The notes under the pieces were generated by a model. That model ran no database searches, was not told the DNA's origin, and saw nothing but the letters and a program-made list of their open reading frames with translations. The position numbers were made by a program, and so were the translations under genes. Positions 10,736 through 21,133 of a stretch of DNA of 64,000 nucleotides are shown here, one piece after another. The first letter of the stretch is position 1, and each line of letters starts with the position of its first letter. This DNA comes from Hemibagrus wyckioides. Lineage: Eukaryota; Chordata; Actinopteri; Siluriformes; Bagridae. The stretch lies in contig NC_080718.1 of NCBI RefSeq assembly GCF_019097595.1, forward strand, positions 12,556,657 through 12,620,656, in the 5' to 3' direction.

Positions 10736-11410
10736 TCATGCACTAGTACCTGAATGAATACTTACAATATAAACTAATGATGAGTTAAGGCATGTACTAA
10801 TCACTAACTAATGAATAGCTAACCTTAACTATGACGTGGGTCTTATGAATTCATATGTGAATGTATTAAGTGAATGTTATGCATTTCAGTTAGTTGATGT
10901 ATTAATTAACATTAATGTAGGAGTAAACTAAATGAAACATGCTCTATAAGAAAGAATATGAATTAATGATGCATATTGTTTAATTTGCCATATGCAGCTA
11001 TGTACACAAACATTATTGGAAGGCGCTGGATTACTTTCATAATTTACACTGATCCTCCTAGAACATAGAAAGACGTACTGATATTAAACACAGATCATTT
11101 CAACTTAACCAGTTAAGCAGACGTACATGCTCTGGGTGGCTTTACCCAAAAGGGAGAGATTAATACAATAACATTTATTCAACTATTATCTGTTATGATT
11201 TAAAGCAAATGGTCTAGTCAGTGTTTGTCTTAAATAGAGCAAGTTTGACTGTGTTTACCTTATGTGTTAACTAATACATTAACTAACACACGTGCTAACA
11301 TGTACTTAAGGTGGTTATTATTTACACATGAATCCATTAGTTTGTGATTAGTACATACCTTAAGTCATCATTAATTCATGTAGGTATTAATTCAGGTATT
11401 AGTGTATGAG
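10736..11410. mobile_element. Long inverted-repeat (fold-back) element
   Basis: The left arm (about 10736-10915) and the reverse complement of the right arm (about 11259-11410) align over most of their length. Shared blocks include CATGCACTAGTACCTGAAT against CATACACTAATACCTGAAT, ATGTACTAATCAC in both, and TTAGTTGATGTATTAATTAA against TTAGTTAATGTATTAGTTAA. The arms differ by scattered substitutions, so the element is not recent. The interior (about 10916-11258) is unique and non-coding. A MITE with long terminal inverted repeats is the best fit. Exact ends and target duplication were not resolved. Confidence 0.7.
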
Positions 11411-12316
11411 TCTTTTCCTCTGTCTAATGAATGGCTGAAGTCATTAAAGTAGTGTAATGTTGATTAATGAGAGCCATGATAAAGAAGTTTTAAAAATATG
11501 ACAATTTGAATAAAAAATAAAGAGTTGGGCGTCAGTATGCATGTGTGCATGTTTGAATCAGGAGGCTGCATGCAGGGTGGAGGTGGGGGGAGTTGGAGTT
11601 GGTGGGCTGCATGCTTTTAGACAGAATTCATCAATTCCTTTTTTATCTCTGCCCAGTAAAGCTGGCCATGCCTCCTTGTGGTGGCCCAGCCATCATAGCC
11701 TGAATCAGATGGTAGATTAACGTTCCACTGCTCGTTTTCTCAAATCCATTGCTCAGAGAAAAAGTGAGTAGAAAGAGAGAGAACATGGCTGCGAACCCCA
11801 CATGGAACGGCTCATGCTAATGACCAGGTGTTGGGGGAGAGGTGAGCTTGGGCCCGGTTTGGGTGGGCGTCTCTCTGGAACACCGTGCTGCGTGGACAGA
11901 TGTGCGCAAGCGCATGCTCCTCAACCCCCTCTGTGTGCACTGCCAAAGTAGCGGCCGGCGTTCAAACTGCGCTCATTTATCCCTCTTTGTTCTTTGTTAT
12001 TTTTGGACAGGCTTGCGGGCGGGCAAGCAGGGAGGGATAAAAATCAGGGTCTCCATCTCTCCATCTGGTTTGTTCTTCTTTCCTTTTTGCAAATTTTCAT
12101 GCAATACTTTGATTGCAGGGACAATGGACAGAGGACAGACACCCAAAACTGTGGAGTTAAAAGATTTAATGCCACAAGATTTTGGCTTCATATTCAAATG
12201 CTCAGCAATGACAAGGTGAAAGGCTTGAAGACCTCGGTATATATTAGATATCTAGAACCATTGTTCTCTCTTTTTATTTCTATTTCCATTATAAAGATTC
12301 ATGAATCACACCTCAG
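11411..12316. other. Gene-free sequence upstream of the CpG island
   Basis: Mixed composition with GC-richer patches at about 11560-11720 and 11840-11960. Overlapping open frames on both strands (for example 11842-12219) are not supported. The GC patches are non-repetitive and could be part of the upstream regulatory region of the island at 12770-13260. Confidence 0.3.
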
Positions 12317-12508
12317 ATGTATCGTGGTAACGGTAACTGCCTCAGCAGTGGAAAGAAACCTCAACTGTCTCGAGAGCAGCTGAAGGCCGATCAGAGGAGA
12401 GTAAGGCAGCGTGAGCGAATGTTGAGTCAGGCAGTGGAAATCACCCGCTCTGAGTCTTTAGAACAGCACCTGCCAGCACCATGGAGGAGGAAAAGTCAGT
12501 TAGCTTAG
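12317..12508 (+). other. Unassigned 63-codon open frame, possible exon
   Basis: The frame is rich in charged residues, with a run KADQRRVRQRERML in its middle suggesting a helical basic segment. It starts at an ATG directly after CACCTCAG, which could be a splice acceptor preceded by a T/C-rich stretch at about 12265-12290. A GTAAGG donor-like site lies inside at about 12400. It matches no family I know. It lies about 450 bases upstream of the CpG island. Confidence 0.18.
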
Positions 12509-12769
12509 AGTTAGCACTCCGCTTCCTCTCCTTCACATATTACACTCTGAAGCAAAGCACTGGTTTAACCTGCAGCTTTCACTTTGTTGTCACTCACAAC
12601 AACTGAAGCAACAACCCCACCGCCTTCGCTTTCCCACAACAAGCTGAGCAAATGACAACTCGTGCTCATGTCATACAATACGCTCATTGCACAAAAAAAA
12701 CAAGTGAAAAAAAAAAAAAACTCACACTCAGTCCAAAACTTTTTTTTTTTTCATTTTGGCGAGCTCAAC
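12509..12769. other. Gene-free spacer with A and T homopolymers
   Basis: Unique sequence with runs of A (near 12708-12720) and T (near 12741-12751). No gene seen. Confidence 0.4.
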
Positions 12770-13260
12770 CGAGGATGGAGGTCAGTGGGGATTTTTTGAG
12801 ATTTTTTTCCCTCTTTTTTTCAGCGCTGCTGCTTGCCGCCCACTCGGCGTAGCCATGCTTTCTGAGTGAGGCAGGCTCGGCCACCTGCTTGCATTGTGGC
12901 CGGCAGCTTTGGAGCGCGGCGGGGGGCCCTGCGGGGACGGCCGAGCCCGCAACATGTTCCGGCGAGTTTGTTTGGAAACGGGCGGCCCGGGCCAGAGCGC
13001 CGCTCGGGAAGAGGACAGAGCCAAGCACAGCTGACAGACACACACACACCCACACGCTCACACTCGCACACTGCCACCCGCCTCCTCCATTCTTTACACA
13101 AACGCTTCTCGTTTTCCTCCTCCTTTCCTCCCCTCTTCCACTTCTTTCCTCCCTGCAGGGGTCTGAAATCACAGCTTAATTTGGACGTTCTTTAGTGGCC
13201 GGACAGCGTCTCGGGTCCCGCAGGTGTGACGTCATCAGTGACTGCCCAGATGGATTGCAG
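12770..13260 (+). promoter_or_regulatory. CpG island, candidate promoter and first exon
   Basis: This is the most CpG-dense and GC-rich stretch in the window (core about 12880-13020). A purine/pyrimidine-rich segment with TC-rich runs follows (13080-13160), and a cAMP-response-type palindrome TGACGTCA lies at 13227-13234. CAGGTGTG at 13221-13228 could be a splice donor, which would fit a non-coding or short first exon on the plus strand. Long frames on both strands (12765-13195) reflect the low frequency of stops in GC-rich DNA and overlap each other. Transcription direction is not certain. Confidence 0.5.
13227..13234. promoter_or_regulatory. Consensus CRE palindrome TGACGTCA
   Basis: A perfect full CREB/ATF site at the downstream edge of the CpG island. 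Full sites in CpG islands near start sites are commonly functional; here that is inference. Confidence 0.45.
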
Positions 13261-13506
13261 CAGGTGAATCCTTGGCTACATTTGCCAGTATGGTAGACAT
13301 TTCTAGATAGCAAAACTTAAAGTGGCTACAACAAACCATATGGCATTGCAGTGTACGTCGTCCTCTAATCGCCCGTACTGTTTCTGTATTGTTTTGTGTT
13401 ACACCATGGTCCTGAAAAAACAACATTTGGTTCCTAATATCGGGATTTTTATGTACTTTTTTATGTATTAATCTTGTGAGTCAATTAATGCATGTTTTTC
13501 ATGACA

Positions 13507-13965
13507 TATGTTAACCAGCCACTTTAATAGGAACACATGTACATCTTCTAATTCATGCAATTACGTGGTAGCAGCTCAGTGCTTAATTTCATGTAGATAC
13601 ATGTCAAGAGCATCAGTTAGTATTCATATCAGACATCCAAATAAAGGGGGGGGGTAGTCTGATTTATAGGCTGATTCAAGAAAATCTACTGTGATTCTTA
13701 CACATAATGGTCTCTAGAGTTTCCAGAGAAAATAAAAAGCTGAAACATTTAGTTAATGCAAGAGGTCAGAGCTGACAGGAAGGCTTTTGCAACTCAAATA
13801 ATTACTATGTATAACTATGGTGAGCAGAAAAGCATCTCAGAATGTACAAAGTGAGATAAATGGGCTACAACAGCAGAAGAGTGCCCTTGGTTCCCCTGCT
13901 GTAAGCCAAGAACAGACATCTGAGGCTACAATGGACAGACCAAAACTGCACAGTTTGAAAAAAAA
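13507..13965 (+). mobile_element. Tc1-like relic (CACTTTATTAGGAACAC-type family), 5' part
   Basis: The start TTAACCAGCCACTTTAATAG and GAACAC match the terminal repeat of a fish Tc1 family. Downstream blocks such as GGTCTCTAGAGTTTCCAGAG, GGTCAGAGCTGACAGGAAGG, GGTGAGCAGAAAAGCATCTC and TGGGCTACAACAGCAGAAGA correspond to the N-terminal half of its transposase. The frame is destroyed by indels and stops, and the copy ends in an A run near 13960. The catalytic half is absent. The family assignment relies on remembered sequence; the internal evidence is the matching copy at 60220-60706. Confidence 0.8.
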
Positions 13966-14153
13966 AAAAAACACTTTTTCCTATCTTCAACTGTCCACTT
14001 TCTGTCTGCGGTTGGAGCTTAGCCACATCAACGTGTGACATACTGCAGGTTTTGAGATGTTTTTCTTCTCATCATGAACATAAAAGGCTTCCTGCCCCAA
14101 CAAGGCATTTCCACCCACAGAGTTGTTACACATTGATTTTATTTATTTTTTTT

Positions 14154-14365
14154 AGATTCAATTCAGTTCGGTTTTTCTGTATAACATTTTTAACAATTGT
14201 AATCGAAATTTTTAATTTATAAATTTATCCCTATTGAGCAAGCCAGAGAAGGAAACTCTCTGAGTCGATATGAGGGAGGACACCAGACTCAACAGGGCAA
14301 TTTCTGTGCACCGTGTGGCCAAAAAAAGTGGAAAACCAGGAAATTTATTCTAGTTTTAACATGAA
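14154..14365 (-). repeat. Family A repeat
   Basis: Antisense copy with AGATTCAATTCAGTT at its tail end, then TATCCCTATTGAGCAAGCCA, GAAACTCTCTGAGTCGATAT and AGACTCAACAGGG. The stretch ending in CCAGGAAATTTATTCTAGTT also occurs after the copy at 18235, so the repeat extends further than its most conserved core. Confidence 0.7.
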
Positions 14366-14539
14366 GTCTACTGAAGTCTGGTCACGGATGGAGAGACTTG
14401 AGTGCAAAACTGTATGTGGTAATTCCAGTCCAAACGCTATCATAGCAACTGTAGTCCAAGGCCATTTCCATGGTTTCTATATGGTACCATCCACACTAGT
14501 CTCTTTCTTTCCCCTCTTATTTGTTGCTGTTATTTTTTA

Positions 14540-14733
14540 CCCCATTCTGTGTAAACACTAGAGACTGTTATGAATGAAAATCCTAGCAGATCAGCAGCTT
14601 CTTAGATACTTGAAGCAGCCAAAACCATGCTGCACTCACTGGGATAACATTTTTCTTTATTTTGATGTGTACTGTGATTATTAATTGAAGCCTATGGCCA
14701 GCATGATTTGATGAATTGTGTAGCTACCACATT
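14540..14733 (-). mobile_element. Tc1-like fragment, same family as 13507-13965, opposite strand
   Basis: CACTAGAGACTGTTATGAAT, GAAAATCCTAGCAGATCAGC and TTGATGTGTACTGTG match in antisense the start of the transposase and its leader. The terminal repeat is missing. It lies about 575 bases from the plus-strand relic, with a family A copy between them, so the two fragments face each other as an imperfect inverted pair. Confidence 0.65.
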
Positions 14734-14737
14734 CACA

Positions 14738-14935
14738 TAAATTCAGTTTATTTGAAGACAATGGACATTTTTGCAAAGCAGCTTCACAGGAATATAAAAA
14801 TTCAGAATCTAAATAAATAAAAATGAAATTTAAATTTATATTTATTCCTAATAAGCAAGCCAGAGGCAATGGTGGCAAAAAAACCCTTCCCTGAGACAAT
14901 ATAAGCAAGAAACATTGATAGGAACCAGAAATGTT
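14738..14935 (-). repeat. Family A repeat
   Basis: Antisense copy: AGACAATGGACATTTTTGCA and AAGCAGCTTCACAGG, then TTCCTAATAAGCAAGCCAGA, GGCAATGGTGGCAA, CCCTGAGACAATAT and AGGAACCAG. It directly adjoins the Tc1-like fragment. Confidence 0.8.
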
Positions 14936-17235
14936 TTAAATGACCCACATGATTGGTTGACTATATATTTACATAAATGTGCAGCTGTTCTTAATACACT
15001 GCCTGATCCAAGTGTCCAAAGGTGATATCTTATGTGTTGCATAACATTTTAAGTTGAAGTGATGACTGACTATGGCATAGTATGTCTAAAAAATACCACC
15101 AAGAGTGTGTTCTACTGTTTAAACACACACACAGCATGTTGTACTCAAAGCTATCGTCACCTCACTGTGTAGTGAGTGACAGGATCTACAGGTGTAAGTG
15201 AATACTTCGTTTCATTCTTCACTAAACTTCCCTGCAAATTGCGAGTTGTTACAGTGCAAATCAATTTGCATAGAGTAGAATGTGAGCTAAAAAAAGGAGG
15301 GGTGCAAAGTGAATATATCAACATCGTGCTCACATCAGATCTTCACCCATACTGTGACCTTGAAACAGAAACTTTCCATGCTGCATTACACAACATATGG
15401 CAATGATAACACTTCCATCCTGCTTCAAATGTCAGCTCTGATGGCCTGCTGATAGTCGTTTCGTTGTACGGGTTTTATTTATGAAATGTCTTTCTCTCGT
15501 GTCATGTCACGTATTTGTGTTTGTTGCAGAGATCATTAAAACAGGATGTACCACAATTGACCAGTGCCCAGGTTTAAATGCCATCAGGTCCAGAGATAGG
15601 CTGGTTTCTCTTTAAATCTCATTCCCTAACAGAGAAGGGACCAGCAGCACAGTATGACTCAAACAACAACATAAAAAAAAAGCTGCAACTTTCCATCAGC
15701 AAGAGAGCTCCACTCGGTGTGGGTTTGAAAACATACTCACGTACACCCTCCCTCCTTCCCCCACGCCTCTACACCCACACACACACACACCTTATTGTGA
15801 CTTCAGCATTTTCAGCAGTTTGGGGGCAGTAGTTTGGGTGTCAAATGAGACATAGAAGGTGAGACAGAGTAAGACAGAGAAAGAGAGACCTCAGGGGGAA
15901 AACACCTGGGCAGCAGAGACACGGGCCAGAGAAGATGAAAGTGAGTTAGAGCAGCTTTTTGATAACCCTCTTCAAAGCCCTAACGGGGAGAGAGAAAGTC
16001 TCCCGGAAGACTGTTCTCACCAGCTATATCTGGCACAGCAGGCTTCCGGAGTGTGCTGCACAACTTTTTGCTTTTTCAGTTCTTCCACTTCCTTCACTTT
16101 TTACTTACTTGCATTCTTCTCCAGTCAGGGAAATCACCTGTTTTCTTCTTCTGAATAAAAGTCACCCCACGTTTCAGAAGTGCAGGTATACAGTGAAGCA
16201 AAGCTGTTTCCATGCCTAGTATGAGCAAAATCTGAGTAGAATTTTAAGCTGAGACAATTGAGTCATATAACAGATTTTTGTTTTGTTCAGTACACCTCAT
16301 ATACCTTTATGAAAAGACTTCACTGATATAATGTAGATGCAGACCTAAAACCACAAAGACAATAGATTTACCATGCAAAAAGAGCTACTATATGTAATTA
16401 AGGTGATTTTTGAATCCTTTCCTCACATTCTGCAGGACCAATCTGCGCACACACACACACACACACACAGAACACTGGGGTAATAGCTGGTCTAATGAAC
16501 ATGTGTGGAATATAAGTACGTTTATTAGAGCAGGAACATTGTTGTTGCTTTCTATCAGTGGTAGGAGAGAATATCTCCGATCTCCTGACTAATGATATTT
16601 ATGCACCAGCACGGCATAGCTGATATTCAATCATTAATAGTTGCACAGCTATATCTCACACAGAGACACACTACCGCAGACACAAAATATTCCAGTCACA
16701 TAAACCAGCCATGCCCCTGTGCTCTCATTGACATTCATCTGTCCCCAGTGCACCTATGGGAGACACATTCACAGTGTGTTTGCAAAGATAAACGGGTGCT
16801 TGTGTTCACGTTCACAATCCAAAATGATCCCACACTCCATGAAAGAGATGAATTCTGCTCATAATTCTGGTTTCATTACAGGATCCTTCACAGTTTTAAG
16901 CTCTCTTCAGATTGGACTAGTTTTACATGGTAAGGTGGGGTTTTACAAGATCTCTGGAATTTTAGTGTTAAACAACAAAGATTACCTTCTATAAAATGAC
17001 GTACGAAAGTCTGTCTCATATATTGTATCCCAGCTGATTTGACATCATAACCAATGGGAAATGGGATTCTCCCATCGTACAGACAAACTACAAATATGGA
17101 CAGCACTCTTTTCTGTTGTCCTCTGCTGAAAGGACAACAGAAAAGGTACTGGCACAGCTTACAGTAAGTTATTGCAGTATATCTTAGCATAGGTATAGGC
17201 TACATACTTGTAAAGTATTACTGATCAGGCTCAGC
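14936..17235. other. Gene-free sequence with two CA microsatellites
   Basis: No gene recognised. (CA)n runs lie at about 15775-15790 and 16447-16470. GC-richer patches near 15700-16050 carry overlapping open frames on the plus strand (15859-16219), none with a recognisable product. A self-complementary pair TTTTCTGTTGTCC and GGACAACAGAAAA at 17109-17144 makes a strong hairpin with an 11-base loop. Confidence 0.35.
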
Positions 17236-17455
17236 TTCAATAATATTATTTATATAGCACTTATAACAAGGTTCATTTGCACAAAGCAGCTTTTCAGGAA
17301 TATAAAAATTCAGAGTGTCCATAATGAGTAAGCCAGAGGCAACTGTGTAAAAGGAAAAACTCCCTGAGATGATATGAGGAAGAAACCCTGAGAGGAACCA
17401 GACTCAAAAGGGAACTCATCCTCATCTGGGTAACACCAGAGTGTGATTATAAATA
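17236..17455 (-). repeat. Family A repeat, near full length
   Basis: Antisense copy with TTTATATAGCACTTATAACA, GCACAAAGCAGCTTTTCAGG, GAGTAAGCCAGAGGCAACTG, AAAACTCCCTGAGATGATAT, GAGAGGAACCAGACTCAAAA and GGTAACACCAGAGTGTGATT. It is one of the longest and best conserved copies here. Confidence 0.85.
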
Positions 17456-17597
17456 ATTCCCTTTATATAACTGTGTTTTATAGTCAAGTGCTATTGTGTA
17501 AACAGGAGCTTTCAAGCAACTTATAAGTTTAGGCATCAGCATAATTTCTAAATTCATTATAATTTCAACATAAATTCCTTAAATGTCCCTTGCATTG

Positions 17598-17692
17598 TTT
17601 GGCTGTCTGGCTGTCTGTCTGGCTGGCTGTCTGGCTGGATGGATGGATGGATGGATGGACGGACAGACGGACGGATAGATGGATGACTAGAT
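17598..17692. repeat. Tetranucleotide array (CTGT/CTGG then GGAT/GGAC/GATA)
   Basis: Degenerate CTGT and CTGG units pass into about five GGAT units and then GGAC and GATA variants. The change of unit suggests successive slippage phases. Confidence 0.9.
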
Positions 17693-18234
17693 AGATGAAC
17701 ACCTCGCAGCTAATGCCTGAACTATCACCCACACTCCTCAGAACAAGCCTTTTCAGGAAGTCAGATGTGCACAGTTTTAACAATGATGCTTGGTTCATCA
17801 ATGTCAGGATGCCATCATTAACATTTAGTCAGTTTTGCCATGATCTCTCTCCTCTCATCCAGCCCCAGGCGAGTGTTACAAAAGTTCCTGTAGTTCGAAA
17901 GAAACACATTGCCCTCACACCGTACATGCTCACAAGCAGTACGGAATTTAATGAAGTATCCAATTAGTATCCAGTTGTCATTAGTTAGTCGTGCCTATGA
18001 CATTAGTGGCAAGTGTCATTGTGTGAAACTACGTACTACACAGGGAATTTTTTGATGTTGTTGTTGTTGTTAAAATAATAATGCATACATTGTCATCACA
18101 CCAAAGTGTGTGCGCCTGTCCTTGTGATTTTTACAGAGATCTGGAAGTAATCCTTATGGAAAAAAAACATTACCTGTACAAATAGTTTGAATACTTTAGA
18201 CAGGTTTACGGTTTGCAAATATTAATTTTGAATG
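17693..18234. other. Gene-free unique sequence
   Basis: No gene or repeat family recognised apart from a short (GTT)n run near 18058-18070. Confidence 0.4.
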
Positions 18235-18395
18235 TTGAAATTATCCCTAGTGAGCAAGTCAGAGGCAATGCTAGCAAGGAAAAACTCTCTGAGACAATAT
18301 GAGGAAGAAACTTTGACAGGACCCAGACTGAGACCAAAATTAATTCCCTTCGATATGGACCAGGAACCAGGAAATTCATTCTAGTTTAACATGAT
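18235..18395 (-). repeat. Family A repeat, truncated
   Basis: Antisense copy: TTATCCCTAGTGAGCAAGTC, AGAGGCAATGCTAGCAAGG, AAAACTCTCTGAGACAATAT and GACAGGACCCAGACTGAG, then CCAGGAAATTCATTCTAGTT as at 14154-14365. The AAGCTGCTTTG end is absent. Confidence 0.75.
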
Positions 18396-18569
18396 CTTAA
18401 AACGTTCTGATTTGCTTCAGGAGTTGTTTCTTCACATACAGAATTTTATATATGAAAAAGAGATCAATTATCTATCTATCTGAATCACCTCGAAGTACTC
18501 AGGGATCCTGTTCTCCTCCCAACAGACCCCCAGTTAGTAATCCCTGCCAAAAACACATTTACCCACACA

Positions 18570-18845
18570 CAAGCTGAGCTTGTTAAATGCTGAATCTACT
18601 TTTGTTTCTTGTAAGTGATGAAGCTTTAAAAAATGGGGGCTGGGAGCTAATGTGTGTTATTGCATTGCTTTTTTTGTCTCTTTTTGCATCCAGAAGCCTG
18701 CACGGCGAGCCAATTATTGTGCAATCGTACTTTTGTTTATTGTTCCCAGCTGCTGAAATTATTACTAAAATGTCAGTAAGATGCAACATTTCCTGTGAAA
18801 TTACTGACAGTAATCACTTCTCCTCCCAGCGCCACACTCCCTAAT
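18570..18845. promoter_or_regulatory. Possible conserved non-coding element
   Basis: Unique, GC-balanced sequence without repeats, unlike the AT-rich flanks. It contains GAGCCAATTATTGTGCAATC, CAGCTGCTGAAATTATTAC and a T-rich stretch. The texture resembles known developmental enhancers. This is inference from composition only. Confidence 0.25.
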
Positions 18846-21133
18846 ATGAATGCACTGCCAAGCAGTCCGTCTTGATGCTTCTCACCCGGCTTTCTTCATC
18901 TCCTTTATTGAATTCTTCTTCCAAACCCAATCACGGTAAACATATGCACTGCATCACTCTCTTATTGAGTGACTGTGCCTCCTGGCACGTTTGGTAATAA
19001 TAACCCTTTATGGCTTTGATGTGTCTCTATGTTGTTTTTGCATCACTGCAACGCAGAGACTTGAGGTTCAGTTGCATCCTCGTGAGGTTGGGCGCCCACA
19101 CATCTCTCGTCTCGCGTTTCTCCTCCATTTCTATTTCTCGCTCTCCAAAAGTTGTTAAATTCGACTTTATTTAATTGTGTCTGTAACTATACTGGCGAGG
19201 AATTGCTATAGAGTATAGTACAGAACATTCTACTCGACACATACGCATCCATCAGGCAAGTAATGGAGAGGTGCATTGTGGGTGTAATTACAACAAGTAG
19301 GAAAATAGATTTTAGGGCAGATCATGAGCCGATGAGATGTTCTAGTGTTTAAGCAAAGCTCCATCAAACTCTAATTGAGAATCATATAATATCTCTTCGC
19401 AGGTGTGTATTCCTGGAAATGCATATCCAGACATTACTATTCACATGAACTGAGTTCACTTACAGCAGACACATTAACAAACACCCTTAAGACTGGTAAA
19501 AGGAAGCAGTTAACACACTACAAAAAGTAAGTCATCTTATGTGGTCCAGACACACACACACACACACACCTTTGTGGCTAAGGAGTAGCTATAACAAGGC
19601 AAACAAACAAATATTCCAGAGATTGTGTGCCCACTACATTGTTAGTCTGTGTGATTATTAAAAAGCTGGCGTTCTGTTTGATCTGCAGAACAGATAGTAC
19701 TCTTGCCATCTTGCCATCACGCCCACATGTGTAGCATAAAGAGAATTATTCATTGTTTTTCACCAAAAGCAACAAAAGTGTGCCAGCTCAAAGGGCATCT
19801 GCTTTCCCAGTTAATTTAACGTTCATTGGGATCCAAACTCATTGATGATTTGCATTTGATTCATTTAATTGGTATACGACATTTGCGAGTGTAAATAAAA
19901 TAGATGGGTTGTTTGAAAATGAAAAATATAATGTTTTAAGCGAGACTTTTTTTTGTCAGACTGTCTTCTGCTCATTATTTTCTAAAAATGCAGCAAACTA
20001 AAAAAAAAAGAAGAAGAACAGAAAAAACAGAGCCAGTTTAATTCACTTGTTTTCAAATAAAAATATTTACTGCTTATTTTTTGGGGGGGAGGCAAATATT
20101 TCATTTTACACATCCGAGACCCTTCTCCTCCTCCTCCTCCTCCTCTTCCTCCTTTTTCCTGTGGGACATGTAACATTTTGACTTTACTATGGATCTGAAT
20201 GTTTGTATTAATATATAAAGCATAAGAACTTTGTCTCGGATATCAGCCTGTCACTGGAGAAATACTCCCTTTCGCTTACCTGTGCCCCTGTCCTGACAGT
20301 CCCTATAGTAAGAGCTTTCCTGTGAGTGATAATTAGCTAAGCACAGCTTAAATACTTGAAAATCAGGTATATCTATTCAAATCTTAAGCTGCTTGGCTTA
20401 CCCTCTGTTGTGCTCGATGTAGGTGTGGGCAAAAACGGCAAGCTACGACTCGCAAAAGAGCCCACAGTCAAATGAGAATAATGAAGCATATAGTTCTACA
20501 GTGTTTACAGGAAACTGCATTGAAAATGTTCTTCATTAAAGCAAAAGTATAACACACTACAAATACAAAGAAACTACTAACAGGTAAATCTGCATTTCAA
20601 CCAGTAAACAAACCAGGACTGTCAGAGAGCCTTAAATTATCAGCTGCATCTCAGCATGGATTCTGTTTCACATGTAATTTACTTTTCATAAAATAGGGGT
20701 TTCTCTCTCTCTCTTTTTCTTTCTTTCTTTCTTTTTTTCCCTAAGGTAAGGGACTTTATTGTCAATGTATGTAAAACAACAAAATTGAGTTTTTCTTAGT
20801 TCTCAGACAGCAATATTTTTCACTAAAGGAAACTAAACTACAGTGCTTATAAAATAAAAGAACTCGCCAAATAGCAAGAATATTTTCTTCTTTAAAACCT
20901 GGACATCTTACATCAACAGAACAAGCTCTTTAAATCATTTACATTTCTTGAGTGTTTTATACCTTTCTACTACGTAAAGAGAATTTCTCCAACTGCTGCT
21001 GATGTACACAAATATGAATATAATATCTGGAATGAACAGATAATGTGATAAATGGATCTAAATGCAGATATGCACAGTGGAGGAGGAGGATTAGGCAATG
21101 AATAGTCCAGGTTTAAATCTAAATACAGAAAGA
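18846..21133. other. Gene-free sequence with short microsatellites
   Basis: (CA)n lies at 19549-19569, (CTC)n at 20126-20150 and CTTT/CT runs at 20702-20740. A unique patch near 19785-19880 with TTAATTTAACGTTCATTGGG and GATTTGCATTTGATTCATTT looks enhancer-like. No gene recognised. Confidence 0.4.

Noticed and set aside
12765..13195. Several frames of 87-135 codons on both strands in the CpG island
   Set aside because: High GC lowers stop frequency; the frames overlap each other and none has a recognisable motif.
20756..20870. Possible SINE tail (GGGACTTTATTGTCAATGTA)
   Set aside because: Similar in style to the tail at 63630 but without the rest of the SINE; too short and diverged to support.
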